Positions 11,023 through 23,125 of a DNA stretch of 64,000 nt are shown piece after piece. Source of the stretch: Cricetomys ansorgei (taxonomy: Eukaryota > Chordata > Mammalia > Rodentia > Nesomyidae). The stretch lies in assembly GCA_026225945.1 (NCBI GenBank), contig JAMJFZ010000181.1, forward strand, positions 2,790,001 through 2,854,000, given 5' to 3'. Within the stretch, counting starts at the first letter, position 1. Every line of letters starts with the position of its first letter. The notes below the pieces were generated by a model. That model searched no databases and was not told the origin of the DNA. It saw only the letters and a program-made list of their open reading frames with translations. Made by a program: the position numbers and the translations under genes.

Positions 11023-14000
11023 CTAAAATGTCATTTTCTTGGAATGACTCTTGCCTTCATTGTCTGTGAAGTGTTGTGAAACGGATTACCAGCCTATTCT
11101 AACAGTTTCCTCTACCCACATTCTAGACGTGCCTGTCTTTGTGTGTGTAAGACGGGCTAAGGATGCTGTTCTGTCTTCATCCCTTTCTCCTTCATCATCA
11201 TGCTTAGTTACTCAATTAATATACTTTCTAGAAATTTTTGGAAACATAATATTGGAGGAACATAATTTGAAAATTCGTCATCTATAGAGACCCGCTTCTC
11301 CCAGGGAATATAGGCCTCTGCCAATTTGTGCAATCTTTTGGTTTTTTTCAAAGGTCTTGAGCAAATCACATTTCATATGCTCATGTACATTGAATTGCTG
11401 TAGATTTGTCTCTGCTGCCTTTGTATTGCCGTTCAGAGCACCGCCGTTCCCTTTTTAAACGATTCAAGGCGAAAAAAAGAATGGACAAGATCTTTAAAGC
11501 TATTTAGCCACCATGATGAGCGCAAACTTTGAACTATGGATGCTATATTTTCCCATCCACGCCTGCGAACAGGCTGCTAGCCTCAGTCCTTATCGCTGCT
11601 CTCCAGTCATAATTAGGACGCAGGAAAGGAGAGTGACACAAACAACAGGGAATTAGTGTGGCCATCCCACTGGGATCACAGCAGGTAACAGAAGCAGATG
11701 GAAACATCAAGCCTTTTGCAAAGCTGCTGTTGGCTCCCCGGTCATATTGTCCACTGCTTTCCCTTGTGCTGGGCTCCTCTGTTCCACACAGGGTGGGAAA
11801 ACGTCCATATCTCTAGATTTTGTGCATTATGGCGCCATTTGCATGGAAGGACTCCTGATTGTGTGAATGTTCCATAACTTGACAAACATCTGCGTAGCTA
11901 CAATTTTTTTAAACAAAAAAATAAAATGCTAGCTTTCATAAATGCTACCTTATAACCTGGTTGGCTTGATTGTTTTATTTTGTTTAGGATAGGCCTTTTC
12001 TGCCCGTAAATACAGTAACACTTGTTGATGAATACCAAGCATTCCATTGTGTGGGCAGAGTAAAGTCATTTAGAGAATTCATACATCATTGGGGTGCTGC
12101 CAACTTGAGCCACATTTGAGGTCTCTGGTCCCCAGCCCCGTGATTTTAGCTATAGCTGCAATGGACGTGTTATGAAAGGTCAGACTTCCCTCACAATGCA
12201 AACTTACCCCCAAGTAACTAAGAGCTTTCTCAATGCTGCAAAGCCTGAAAGGAAAGAAGGGCAGAGCCATCCCTTCCTCCAGGCAACCTCCATTCACTGG
12301 GAAGCAGAGCTTGCTGCTTCTCCTTCCTTCCAGAAGGAAACTCCAGGAGGCCCTGGAACAAGGTCCAGGACGCATTGGTCACATTAACTCTTTCCCTTCT
12401 TCCCTTCTCTCTCTTTCTGGCTCCTGGGGCCACTATGGAACTGAATTGTCTCCACCCAGGCAAAGCTTGCTCTCTCAGGCTCAGAACTAAACTAAGCTGT
12501 GAGACACAAGGACACAGGATATGTCCCCAAATGTGCTTCTCTGCCATGCGCTCAACTACCTGCTCCAGATAAATCCAGAGAAAACTGCACTGTAGGGTCA
12601 GGGAGCATGGGCTTTTACAAAACCAGATCAAGCGAATGTTCTGCTTAGCAGGGCTTCTGACTGTGAGGGATCGATTTGATTTGATTTGCCTTTGCCTGTT
12701 GAGTCCCTGAGTTATCATGAAATGTCCTCTCCATCTAGAATTAAAACTTGGATACTAACTCCGCCAGTGTTTTATGCCACCCTCTCCTGAGATCTCAACA
12801 ATCTCTGCTGTTTGCTGTTAGCTATTCGGAAATCACGATGAATGAAGTCATTGAAATGTATACCCCCTGTCTCCCAAAGAGGCATCTCTCTTTATTGCCT
12901 GGTAGTTATTAAGAAAGTAATAATTTTGCTGCTGAAAAGACTACTTATGGGGAAAGTAAGCAATAAGGAAAACATTCACTCATAATTTAAAACACAAAGA
13001 AATAAAACCAGCCTCAAAGATAAAATGTCCGTCTTGCCAACCACTCAGTATCTACATCACCAGCAGCTCTGAGCTCTGAACTATAGGGAGGAAGTCTGGA
13101 TTTTATTTCTTTACCCAACATTAGTGGTAAGAAATGAGTAAGGAACTACTCAGAGTAGCACAAAAGGGATCTCTCTCTCTTTCTCCTTCTGATGAGAGCA
13201 ATTGATCCCTCTCTCCAGTGGGAACAGCTGAATTTGGATTAGCCACAGCCTCTCCACAAGGGGGACCGGTGAGCATATGTTTGTGTGTCTCATTTATATA
13301 AACACGTGTGTGATTTTTTTTTTTTAAATGAGCTAACTATTCATAAATCCCAGGCATTTAAAGAGGCAATGCACCTTTCTGACATCTCCTCTCAGGAAGT
13401 CTATTTTTAAATAGCACATAAAACCTTTCTCCTGGCAAACATTTGCAAATTCCACCCTCTTGGGTTGCTTCCCTTCAAAAAAAAAAAAAAAAACCAAAAA
13501 AAAAAAAGTGAAAAACCTTCCTTGGCTGTTTGCCATCAACATCAATAACTGCAGCAAAGGCATTCCATCTGCTATTTATTCTGTCATAATTACTATCACC
13601 CAACTTGCATGATTACAGCCTTTGTAATTTTGTTGATTATAAATAGCAGGAATGCTGTAATGCATTAGCAAATACTGGCAGCAACATGGACACATCCACA
13701 CGTGGACACTTCTACCTGGGAGGGTTATAATTTAAATACGTCTGGGGAAGTGTTGTCTTCCTACAGTCTGTCTTAACACTTGCCTCAACAAGGGCTTCCT
13801 TGAAACATTGCCACCATCCGCCCCTCTCGGCATCTCTGTGGCCGTCTCCATTGCCCTTCATACAGTCTGGGCTGTGCGCTCTGTATTCAAACGGTAGTCC
13901 CTTGATGGTATACAGACCTAGAACTGTCCTAGTTTCCTGGATGTGTTCACAGCGGAGCCATTGAGTTGTGAAGGCCCACCAGGCCTTTTCTATTTCTGTT

Positions 14001-15005
14001 TGAGCAATGATAGATCTTCCTTTTGTCCTCGAAAGTCTTATTGGGTGAATTCTTGTACTCTTAGATTCTTCATTTTTAAAACTGTTGTATTTGCTTTTGA
14101 TTGTGAAATGGTATGAAATGGCAGAACCAGCACCATCTTAAACTGCAAAATCCATTTTTAAAACACAGACAGAGTTCAGCTTTCCAGGAAAATGAGAAAA
14201 GCCCCTAGCCTTCAGAGCCTACCAGTAAAACCAAAACAAAATGATTGTCAGCTACTTGTTTTGGGAACCGAGATGTGTCATTTCTGAGTAATGGTGACTC
14301 TGACCATGATTGTTAGTGAGTTTCTCATTGGTTAAAAATTATGACTAACTTTTATGTGGGCACAAAATGTTTATGGTTTTCAAGCTTAACAGTTTGTAGA
14401 AACATGAGTCAGGGTTATAACTCTGAACTTTCATTTCTGACTATGCCCCTGGCTAGTCCCACTTTCTTTCTTTTTTTTCTTTTTATGCTTGAACTCAATA
14501 AAATTTTCTTTTTTTTCCCCAACATGTTGTGCGTCAGTATAATCGGATCAAAAGGACCACACAACAATTGTACTAAAAGGTATAATTCGATCCCTATTCG
14601 AAACACACCCACATTATAGAGCAAATCTATTTTTACTGTGTAATTTTAGTTTTCAGAATGTATTGTTCATTCACATGTCTAGAGAGGACACCTATGTGGA
14701 GCAGTGTGCTTCAGCTTTCCCCAGAGCACACGCCCTCTCTCAGGGAAGACACATTTGCTTAAATGAATAATGAAGAACACTAAGGCTACACCCTTCCTGG
14801 TTTTCAGATATCTAGGATTCTTAGAAGCACTTCCTTTGTTGTTAACCGAAACTTTTATTAATCTGGAACTATAAAACCATCTGGTGCATTGGTAACGTTC
14901 AATAACTAAGGGAAGAATGTTCTTAAAAATTCTCTGGTTTGTAACATGAATTTATGAGCTTATATGTGTATTAAAATTCATTTGATTTCTCTTAAAGTGA
15001 GTTTA
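11023..15005. other. No gene recognised
   Basis: Intergenic DNA. The longest frame in the window (162 codons, minus strand, 12230-12718) has no domain I recognise. An A/T tract is present near 13478-13507. The segment 13560-13690 is a possible conserved element (see findings). Confidence 0.45.
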
Positions 15006-15134
15006 ATATACAGATATACACATATACACACATATATATACGTGTATTTATATATATATTTATATATATACATATATACACACACATATATAGATATATG
15101 TGCGTGTGTGTGTGTGTGTGTGTATGTATATATT
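15006..15134. repeat. (TA)/(CA)/(TG) compound microsatellite
   Basis: The tract runs ATACAGATATACACATATAC, then TATATA runs, then a pure GT run at about 15104-15123. Almost all of it alternates purine and pyrimidine. A 64-codon frame in it is an artefact of the repeat. Confidence 0.9.
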
Positions 15135-15385
15135 ATGATCCTTGAGACCTCAGTATGATGTTTTCTGATATCACTTTTCTGTTTACAGTCCTATATACTG
15201 ACCTCATCCTGAATTTTTCAGAATAATCAAAATTCTGTTTTATTGACTAGTTCCCTTAAGGATTTTTTTAAAGGTGTCATCTTAAGACTGAAGAGCAGGA
15301 TATTTGAAATGAGGATTAAGAAAAACATGATTGAAAAAGGTCTTATACCGACCAGTGTTTCAAATTATGTTGTAAGAACACTTGT

Positions 15386-15699
15386 TGTGGAAGTTTATTT
15401 TGCGTTATGTATAAAATAATTGTTTTGTGCACTGTTAAGTGAGGGGCTGCCTAGGCTTTGGCATTTTGTACTATTTGCAGATGTTGCATTTATGTGGGGG
15501 ATGTTTGATTGCTCATGATCTGAATGTGCTATCAATAGAACACCTAATGGGTTCTGTATCAATAAAACACCTGAGCTCAGATGCTCAGGGTTCCTCTGTC
15601 TAGTATGGCAGAGGCCAGGATAGTGATTCCCTCTGCTGAGGTCTGGCAGGGTCTGCACCAATGAATATGCCTCTGTGTCTTCCTTGGTGAGCCACTACA
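15386..15699 (+). mobile_element. 5' LTR of a non-coding retroelement
   Basis: This 314-bp unit begins TGTGGAAGTTT and ends CACTACA. It is repeated in the same orientation at 16662-16977. It contains an AATAAA (TATCAATAAAACACC) conserved in both copies. The two copies align over their whole length with clear divergence, so the insertion is old. Confidence 0.75.
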
Positions 15700-16661
15700 G
15701 CAATGTACAACTACATATGGTGTACATGGGGCATTGACATTACATCAGATACATCCAACACGGAGACAAGGAAGAACTAGAAAGAAACTCTAGACCTAGC
15801 AGAGTCCAATTTTTTTTCTTCTGTAAACCTGTCTACAAGGGGTCCAGATAAAGGTGAGGTGATCCTGACAAGACGCATCTGCTATGGTGATGAGAACTCC
15901 ACCCCACCCCACAAGGGAACCTTTCCTGCAGACAAAGTTACCCATTGTTTTCCCTGAAAACCAGACTCTATCTTAAAATCTGGAAAGTGTTTCTCAGGGT
16001 TAGCACACAGAAGCTGTCTTCCAGAACTGGCCGAGGTTTATATCTCACGCTGGCAGCCAAACTTGGTACTGTAAGAGTTACCCAGGTGGTGCTGGGTTTG
16101 AAGGCAAGACGGGGTCATGGAGAGCAGTTGAGGCTTGGTATTGTGAGAGGCCGGGAGAGGCTATTGGTGAAGGTGCAGCCTCAGTGGGAGTTGAAGGCCC
16201 AGATAGAAAGGGTCATGTAAAGAAGTTAAGGCTTGGTGCTATGAAGAGAGCCCAGGTAAAAGTTCAGCCCAGTTGCAATAGAAGACCCCAGAACTTTCAA
16301 GATGCCAGTACCATGGGATGACTACCAAGAACAGCAACAGCAGTGGAGTGGAGCCAGCTGGAGCCTGGAGGACAAGCTGTGTGTGCTGTAGAGGGCAGAG
16401 CCAGAAAATGACCCAAGCCCTTTGGAGGAGCCCAGAAGATCATGAGTGAATTCCAGATAATTGGATACGGATAAGGTTTTTCTGCTATCCAAAGGCATTG
16501 TGAAAAGCTTGATAGATGTTTGGTTTCATTTGGTCCTGTGCATCAGTAACCCTCATGATTGTTCCTCTTGTAAATAGTTTTGCCAGTGTAGTGTTAAATT
16601 GTGTTGTAGAGACAGAGCTTTTTTTTTTTTTTGATTGGCTTATACAGAAAGAAGGAAATTT
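15700..16661 (+). mobile_element. Internal region of a non-coding LTR retroelement
   Basis: About 960 bp lie between two direct LTRs. No gag, pol or env frame is recognisable; the longest frame (91 codons at 15945-16220) shows no viral motif. A polypurine tract, AGAAAGAAGGAAA (16646-16658), lies directly before the 3' LTR, as expected for a plus-strand element. I could not recognise a tRNA primer-binding site. It resembles non-autonomous rodent elements in layout; the family is unknown to me. Confidence 0.65.
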
Positions 16662-16977
16662 TGTGGAAGTTTGTTTTTGTTATGTATAAAGTAATTGTTT
16701 TGTGCACTGTTGGGTGAGGGGCTCCCTGGCTCTTGGTGTTGGTGTTGTCTACAGGTGTTGGATTTATGTGGGGGATGCTTGATTGCTCATGATCTGCATG
16801 TGCTATCAATAGAACACCTGAGGTGTTCTGTATCAATAAAAACACCAACGTTCAAGCACTAGGGATTCCACTGTCCAGTATGGCACTTTCCATGATGATG
16901 GTTCCTTCTACTGAGGTCTACAAGGATTGGCACCAATGAATATGCCTCCTTGTCATCCTTGGTGAGATGCTACTACA
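16662..16977 (+). mobile_element. 3' LTR of a non-coding retroelement
   Basis: This 316-bp unit begins TGTGGAAGTTT and ends TACTACA. It matches the 15386-15699 copy along its length, including GCTATCAATAGAACACCT and ACCAATGAATATGCCTC. No matching target-site duplication is visible outside the two LTRs. Confidence 0.75.
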
Positions 16978-18457
16978 GCCTAACTGCTACAAACAGTGGT
17001 CTGAATGTGTAGGCCAGTTCCTATATCCTGAATCAGGACACACTTCCCTGCAGGTCTCTCTGGGATGGAACCAAGAGACAGTCCGTTCTGTGACTTGGGA
17101 GATCTCAGTTTATGGTACTTGGCTCTTCTATGCTCCGTGTCACACACACTATGCTGAACTAAATCATACGATGAGAAACTTCCCACAGCCCTAAAATATT
17201 ATAAAAATTCAGATTTTTCTTTGTTCTGGGCATCCTTCCAAGACTCTTCAGTGGGACTTCTGGGGAGATTGCTTTGAAGGGTCGTCTCTAAAGAGGATCC
17301 TCTGCCCCCCTTTCTTTTTTTTCTGTTTCATTCTTACTCTTAATATTCTCTCTCCAGGTTTTAAAGGGAAGCCACATCTCTTCACTTTAAGAACCCGTCA
17401 TTTTGAGGTCTCCATATACTGTATTGTTTATGATTGATGTGCTCCCCTAATACACCTCATGGCACAGTCACGGCCACGAGGCCTGCTCATTCTAATAAAC
17501 CACACTGAAGAGAACGGTCTCATCATCTTCTCTAAACCAACCACTGCTGCTCATCTTTATTTCATTTCTTACACCAAAAAGTCTTTCTGAGCAAATCAAT
17601 CCTTTAATTATCCTCTGAATTTATTGCCAGTTAAGTCTGTGTTCTGTCTGACCATCTCAACCATCCTGGGGCTATTTGTAGATACCAACTGCATGCAAAT
17701 AATGAGGCATATTCATCATCCAGCTGCCTATGTAGACGTGGTGTAAGAAACAAAAGAATTGTTGGATACTTGAAATTGTAGTTTTACTTTAAAAGGATAA
17801 AGAAAATTCTGTCCCATTACGGAGCTTACTTGCAGCATGAGTTAATCTTCTTAACAAATAAAATCAATCATTCCACTTTTCTCAGCCCTGCGGGGAATAT
17901 AGAACCTTCTAGGTTACTACTGAGCATTTTCAAGTACAGCAAACTTCAGATTCTTTCACTAATTGTTACAAATTGTCAAGTGGAAAGATTTGATTATTTT
18001 TTTTCTCCTGGAAGCTACCTAAACTATAGAAAGGCTTTCTATGGAGCCGAGGAACTTGAATGAAAAGTTAATGGTTTCTGGGCTCTGAGTGGCTGCTTGG
18101 GGTTCCTGTGGAAGTGCTCCTGCCACTGGGGTATATCAGTGAACTGCATTTAATTCTGTGTTTATTCCAGCTGAAGAGCTTATCCCAACTTGACATGGGG
18201 ATCGATGACATCTTTCATTTGGCTGTTATTGTCTATGTTGTCCATCCCATGAAGAACTGGTTACAGGACTCCTCGTGGAAGCCAAAGCTGCACAGTTCAA
18301 GTCTCCAAAATGAAAGTGTTTACATGTAACCTCCCAAACCTTCCTGCATGCTGGAACTCAGCTGTAGGTCATTTATAATACTAAACTCAAGGCAAATATT
18401 TTATAAACAGTTTCTGGTTGTTACACTGTAGTGTTTAGAGAATAACAAGGTGAAAAC
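16978..18457. other. No gene recognised
   Basis: Intergenic DNA. No clear repeat. Short frames only. Confidence 0.45.
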
Positions 18458-18540
18458 ATGACAGAGCTGGAGGCTGAGGTGAGAGTCTGTTTCAGGCTGG
18501 CGGGCTACATAGTGAGACCTGTGTTAAAAAAAAAAAAAAC
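18458..18540 (+). mobile_element. B1 SINE, 3' half
   Basis: GGAGGCTGAGGTGAGAGTCT, then GGCTACATAGTGAGACCTGT and an A-run. The A-run leads straight into a long purine tract. Confidence 0.65.
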
Positions 18541-18549
18541 CAAACAGAT

Positions 18550-18690
18550 GAGGAAGAGAAGGAGGAAGAGGAGGGAGAGGGGGGCAGAAGGAGGAAGGAA
18601 GGCAAGAAGGAAGGAAGGAAGGAAGAATGGAAGGAAGGAAGGAAGGAAGGAAGGAAGGAAGGAAGGAACGAAGGAAGGAAGGAAGGAGAT
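18550..18690. repeat. GGAA/GGAAG purine tract
   Basis: About 140 nt are almost all purine on the plus strand, with a perfect (GGAA)n block at 18629-18668 and only a few pyrimidines (18585, 18603, 18628, 18669). It grew next to the A-tail of a B1. Frames coding for Lys/Arg/Glu/Gly or Phe/Leu/Pro/Ser runs here are artefacts. Confidence 0.95.
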
Positions 18691-19741
18691 AGGAAGCCTA
18701 AAGATGTTAGGACCATAAAAGTTCATTTGTTTTCTCCAAATGTATTTAATTCTTCATCAGTTAAATAAAGACATTTAGAACCCAGAGATACAGAGGACCA
18801 GCTGAACACGCAAGTACCTTCCCTGGAGAGAATGAGCAAAACCCTTCAGCGTAAAACACACGCCACTCCCTTCCTTCATTCTCCTTCTAACGCTGAGTGA
18901 ATGCTTACTGTGAGTGGGGCTCTTCTTCAAATCCAAATGGCTCCAAAGAGATTTGATCACAAATTTCAATACTCAACAAGGCGCAGCCCCGCTGGAGAGC
19001 AGACGGGTCAGGCTGGTTTTTCTTTGCTGGTTGGATTGGTGGCTCTTGAGACTCAGACATGCCTCATGCTTGATGAACTTCAGAACAGGCTGCCAAGAGA
19101 ACTGTGAAATCCTTATGGCCCCAGGTCCCCAAACCAGGAGAGACAACCATGTGACCGAGATGGCTTAGGAAGGCAAAGGTTTGAGCTAGATTAGTGACTT
19201 CTAAATGGAAGCCTCTACCCCACGCCAGGCTGCCGAGCTTCTAGTATATCTTAGCAACATGAGGGAAAGTATAAATGATAGACATGATTTTTCATAATTT
19301 AAATTTACTCCCTTTTAGTTATATGTTATATCTTTAGTGCGTGTTCTCTTATTTGTAACCTACATTCTTGCTAGTAGCCAGAAGTTTATTTTCACTTTCT
19401 TTAGCTTGAAAAAAAAAAATTTAAAAAAAAATAGTGTCCCCTTATCAATCTTAATTTCTCTTTTAAAGTTTTAATGGGCCTTGAAATCTAAAATTCTGGG
19501 AACCATTGGTCTAGATAATCTTCATTCAGCTACATGTTCTTAGGTCAAATAAAAAAAAAAATGGCTTTTTCCCCACAGGCTAAGGAAGATAAAAGATCAA
19601 CTAAAATTCATTGCACACCACACGACGCTAATGGTTGATGGGTACGAGGCATTTGCTTTAATTTTTAACAATCCTAAGACAAAGGCACCCACCCACAAGT
19701 AGAGGGTAGGATCAGCTATTGCGATCCTAGCCAAGTACTTC
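18691..19741. other. No gene recognised
   Basis: Intergenic DNA with A-runs near 19409-19432 and 19551-19561. No coding signal. Confidence 0.45.
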
Positions 19742-20510
19742 TGGGTTCTTGGCCTCTTAATCAGAAGAATGGAAAATAAGAACAAGCACAGATTTGCAAA
19801 AGAAGCAAAGTACCCTGCCTGGAGCACAGCCAAAGTGCAGCTGGTGGGGGTGGGGGGGACACTGTCAAGAGGGCCAGGTAGAGGTCCACATAAGTAAGAA
19901 CACTCTAGGGGCCTGATTATTAAGGGTTCTTTTTATGGGGTTCAGGAGAAGGAGGAATTGGTTACTCGAGTGTGTTGTTGGGTACTTCTCTATTTTGATT
20001 GATATATTAGGTCATGTGTTCATGTTTCCTAGTGGGCATGGCCATTCCCACAATGCATCTGATTTTAACCATATGCACACCCAATTATGATTAGGCATGA
20101 GATGATAAGTAGGGCGTTCTCCCTAAAAGGTTGCTAGAGAACAGTTTCGCCTAGTGATCATGCTCTGAAAACCTTTTCAGGGTATACTGGCCCTTTTATT
20201 TTTCATACTTGGGTATACTGGGGAAATAGTTGAATAAAAACTACGTAAGTTTGTTACCAGGAGCTGATAGATTTCAATACGTATTCTGAGATGAAAGCAT
20301 GTGTAGCCATATATGTGCATGTGGGGGCTTGGGGAGGTTCTGGGGTTGCTAGGTGGACTGTTTGGAGAGGAATGTGTGCGCATACCACGTGCCAGTGAAT
20401 GAACTAAGCTGCCAAGTGCGTTGCAATAAGAGGCAGGGAAGCGTGCTTAACTCCAAACCAAATGGTGGTCACAGGGTACTAAACTGTCTCCTAAGCATGC
20501 CTGCTTCAAG
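19742..20510 (+). mobile_element. LTR-like repeat, copy A
   Basis: It begins near TGGGTTCTTGGCCTCTTAAT and ends near GGGTACTAAACTGTCTCCTA. It shares an ordered series of matches with 40166-41077, including CACAATGCATCTGATTTTAA and GGTTCTGGGGTTGCTAGGT. There is no coding content. It is likely a solo LTR or a piece of a rodent LTR element; the borders are approximate. Confidence 0.6.
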
Positions 20511-20574
20511 AGGGGTGAGGTCAGTCAGTACTCTCTGTGGGATGACACAAGTAACTTGTATTTTTCTAACCTTG

Positions 20575-20970
20575 TTTCTTTCTTTTCCACTTCTATGACA
20601 AAGCACCATGACCAAGACAATTTGTTAAAGAAAGCATGTAATTTGGGGGCTCACAGATGCAGAGGGTCAGTGACCTTTAGGGACCATTAGAGTCCATAAC
20701 CATCACGTCAGTGGGAGGGTAGCAGGCAAGCGTAATTCTAGAGCAGCAGCTGAGAGCTTACATCTGATACAAACAAGAGTCAGAAAGAGAGAAAAGGCTG
20801 CGCCTGGCAGGGGCTCTTGAAACCTCAGAGCCAACCACCAGTGGCACACCTCCTCCAACAAGGCCACACCTTCCTAATTTTTCCCAAATAGTTCCACCGA
20901 CTGGGAACCAAACATTCAAATATATGAGCGTATGGGCGGGGGTGCATTTTCATTCAAACTACTCTTAGGA
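20575..20970 (+). mobile_element. Rodent LTR-like repeat
   Basis: GACAAAGCACCATGACCAAG begins a series including GAGAGCTTACATCTGATAC, CCTCCTCCAACAAGGCCACA, CCACCGACTGGGAACCAAAC and CAAACTACTCTT, all landmarks of a frequent rodent LTR-like repeat related in layout to MaLR elements. A diverged copy in the same orientation lies at 32460-32755. Confidence 0.6.
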
Positions 20971-21887
20971 AAACACACAATAACTGGTGTTATTCCCAGA
21001 AAGTTTGCATGCAGAAAAACATTTAACCTTTTAAATGCATTATTTTTTCAGGAAACCTAGGCTGGAGTTGCGGATGACTGGGGCATGGTGACGCAAACAA
21101 ACAGACACATAAGTGGGTGTTAGACTTGCCAATGGGAACTTTGAGATGTGCAGAGCACCTCCAATCAGGCAGTATTCAGAGTTAATCAGAGACCGTTTGT
21201 CCAGCTGGCCCAATCTTCTCAGCTCAACAATCCAGTCCTAGCCATTCCCCCACCCCCGCTTTTCACTTGAGATCCCTGTTACACTTGTGATTTGTAAAAT
21301 GGGTTCTGCATGTGCCAGAGAACCAAACACGGTAGGGACAGGAATTGCATTAAGCTAGTGGTGACAGATAATTACAGAATGGGGGAAAATACTTTGCTTT
21401 TGATGGAGACACTTTAACCTTTATTTTGAATTCTAAATCAAGGGCAAGCTGATAGCTATACCCCAGACCTACTTGGAACTACAAACCTTGAATCAGAACC
21501 CTAAGGTGGCCAAGTGAAGTTGTCATTTTGATACTATTATTCACAGCCAGCACAAGATACCTTTCCAGAGATTAAATCACTTTTTCTTTCCCTGAAGGAA
21601 TAATAGAGGGAGAGCAAAGTCACTTTAGCTTGGATACAATGAGGAGATTAAATCGCTTTTAAGTTACCAAAGGTAGTTTTGCCTCTATGGGAATAGCATA
21701 GGGTATAGGGCTCCCAGAGATAATCAGTTAGCTGTTATGAATTGAATCATGTCCCCCTCAGAATGCATAGGCCCTAATCCTGCAGTAGTGTTTGGAGATG
21801 AGACCTTTGGAGGACAATTACATTTATAAGAGATCATGAAAGTGAGGCCCTCGAGAGAAGGTTAGTGTGTTTATAAAATAGAAATAC

Positions 21888-21890
<3 letters not shown>
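20971..21890. other. No gene recognised
   Basis: Intergenic DNA without recognisable repeats or coding frames. Confidence 0.45.

Positions 21891-21960
<70 letters not shown>
21891..21960. repeat. (TC)19(AC)16 compound microsatellite
   Basis: TC units fill 21891-21928 and switch without interruption to AC units at 21929-21960. Cys/Val and Arg/Glu-type frames over it are artefacts. Confidence 0.97.
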
Positions 21961-21964
<4 letters not shown>

Positions 21965-22759
21965 GGTCTTTAAGCCAGGAAGAGGGCCCTCATCAGAAAT
22001 TAACCGTGTTGGCATCTCACCTTAGATGTCCAGTCTCTTGAAAATCAACTTGAATCTTTACAGCACCCAGCCCATGGCATTTTGTGGCAGCCTGAGCTGA
22101 GGCCAAGTAATTGGCTGTTCTTCAGCCTGGGAATAGATTGCCCGATTTCAATGGAAGGAAGTTGTAACCAAGACTTTTTGTTTGCTGTTTGAAAAAGCAA
22201 TAAGAACAGGACCCTGAGACACTTGAGTCTTTGGAGAACGAGGGAGAGGAAGACCACGTGGCGTGGACACCAACCAGATCCCGGCCCAGCGCACACAATG
22301 TAGCACTCTAGCAGATCAAGTAAACAGTACCATTTCCAATGACCGCTGGCACCGTGAAAGCATTTGGTCCATCTTTCCAAGATGGACCCTGAACGAGCGA
22401 TGACTTATCCTGGTGTGAGAAGGTCAGCCTGGAGCCCAGGAGTCAAAGCCAGTGACAGCACGGTGGTAGAGGACATCCAGGCCATTTACAATTAGATGTA
22501 GCTGGCTCCTGGAATGCCCTGTGTTGCCTGCAGCACAGGACAATTCAGTGGTAGACTCTAAAGGGAGATAATAGATTGCTCATTTGGCATCAGGATTCCT
22601 AGACTGCTTTGTGGTTTTCACTTGGAGTAAAATAGAAGCTGTGTTCCCAGATTTATACTCTGAGCTTATTCAGCGGTTGTAGAAGACAGAAATAGATAAA
22701 CATGACTTCGTTTGACCTAATACTTTTCAACTTTGAGATATGGAAATTCCATAGAAAGG
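21961..22759. other. No gene recognised
   Basis: Intergenic DNA. A 111-codon minus-strand frame (22045-22380) has no recognisable features. Confidence 0.45.
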
Positions 22760-22965
22760 CAGTACTGCACTGCGCTTAAGAACACACAGTCCTGTGGGCT
22801 CATCCTCTAGATGCAGACTCCAGCTCTGCCAGGTTACCAGGTGTGCGACATTTAGTAAACTCCTCTCTCTCTATGAGCCTCATTCATCACGTGAATGCAA
22901 CTGCAGTGCATTTCGTCAAGAGTGATGGTGAGTATTATGTGTAAAGCACTAGTAACTCTGCCTGT
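22760..22965 (+). mobile_element. MIR element
   Basis: CAGTACTGCACTGCGCTTAA, CAGACTCCAGCTCTGCCAGG, TACCAGGTGTGCGACATTTA, GTAAACTCCTCTCTCTCTAT, GAGCCTCATTCATCACG and the 3' GTGTAAAGCACTAGTAACTC follow the MIR order from head to core to tail. This is a near full-length, diverged copy. Confidence 0.8.
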
Positions 22966-23049
22966 ACAAACAGTTCATTGTTATCCCAAAGACGCACTTC
23001 CTGGGATCACAAAACGACTTGGTCCTATTGCTATAGAGAAGCCTATTAA

Positions 23050-23125
23050 GGAGTCAGGGGCATAGCTCCGGTGGTAGGGTGCTTAACTGGCATATGTGAG
23101 TCACTGGGTTGGATCCCCAGAACTT
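23050..23125 (+). mobile_element. ID-type SINE
   Basis: GGGGCATAGCTCCGGTGGTA and GGGTGCTTAACTGGCATATG with GGGTTGGATCCCCAG form a tRNA-like promoter region with A- and B-box positions, followed by an A-containing tail. It is a SINE and not a functional tRNA gene, since the cloverleaf pairing is broken. Confidence 0.6.

Noticed and set aside
12230..12718. 162-codon minus-strand frame, the longest in the window
   Set aside because: It has no recognisable domain, no splice context and no codon pattern; overlapping frames of similar length exist on the other strand. It looks like a chance frame in GC-moderate DNA.
18492..18726. Phe/Leu/Pro/Ser-rich and Lys/Arg/Glu/Gly-rich frames
   Set aside because: They are translations of the GGAA purine tract.
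21824..22015. Cys/Val and Arg/Glu repeat protein
   Set aside because: It is a translation of the TC/AC microsatellite.
23050..23125. tRNA gene
   Set aside because: A- and B-box-like sequence is present, but the arms do not pair and an A-rich tail follows; it is an ID-type SINE. The same holds for 30778, 34937 and 44958.
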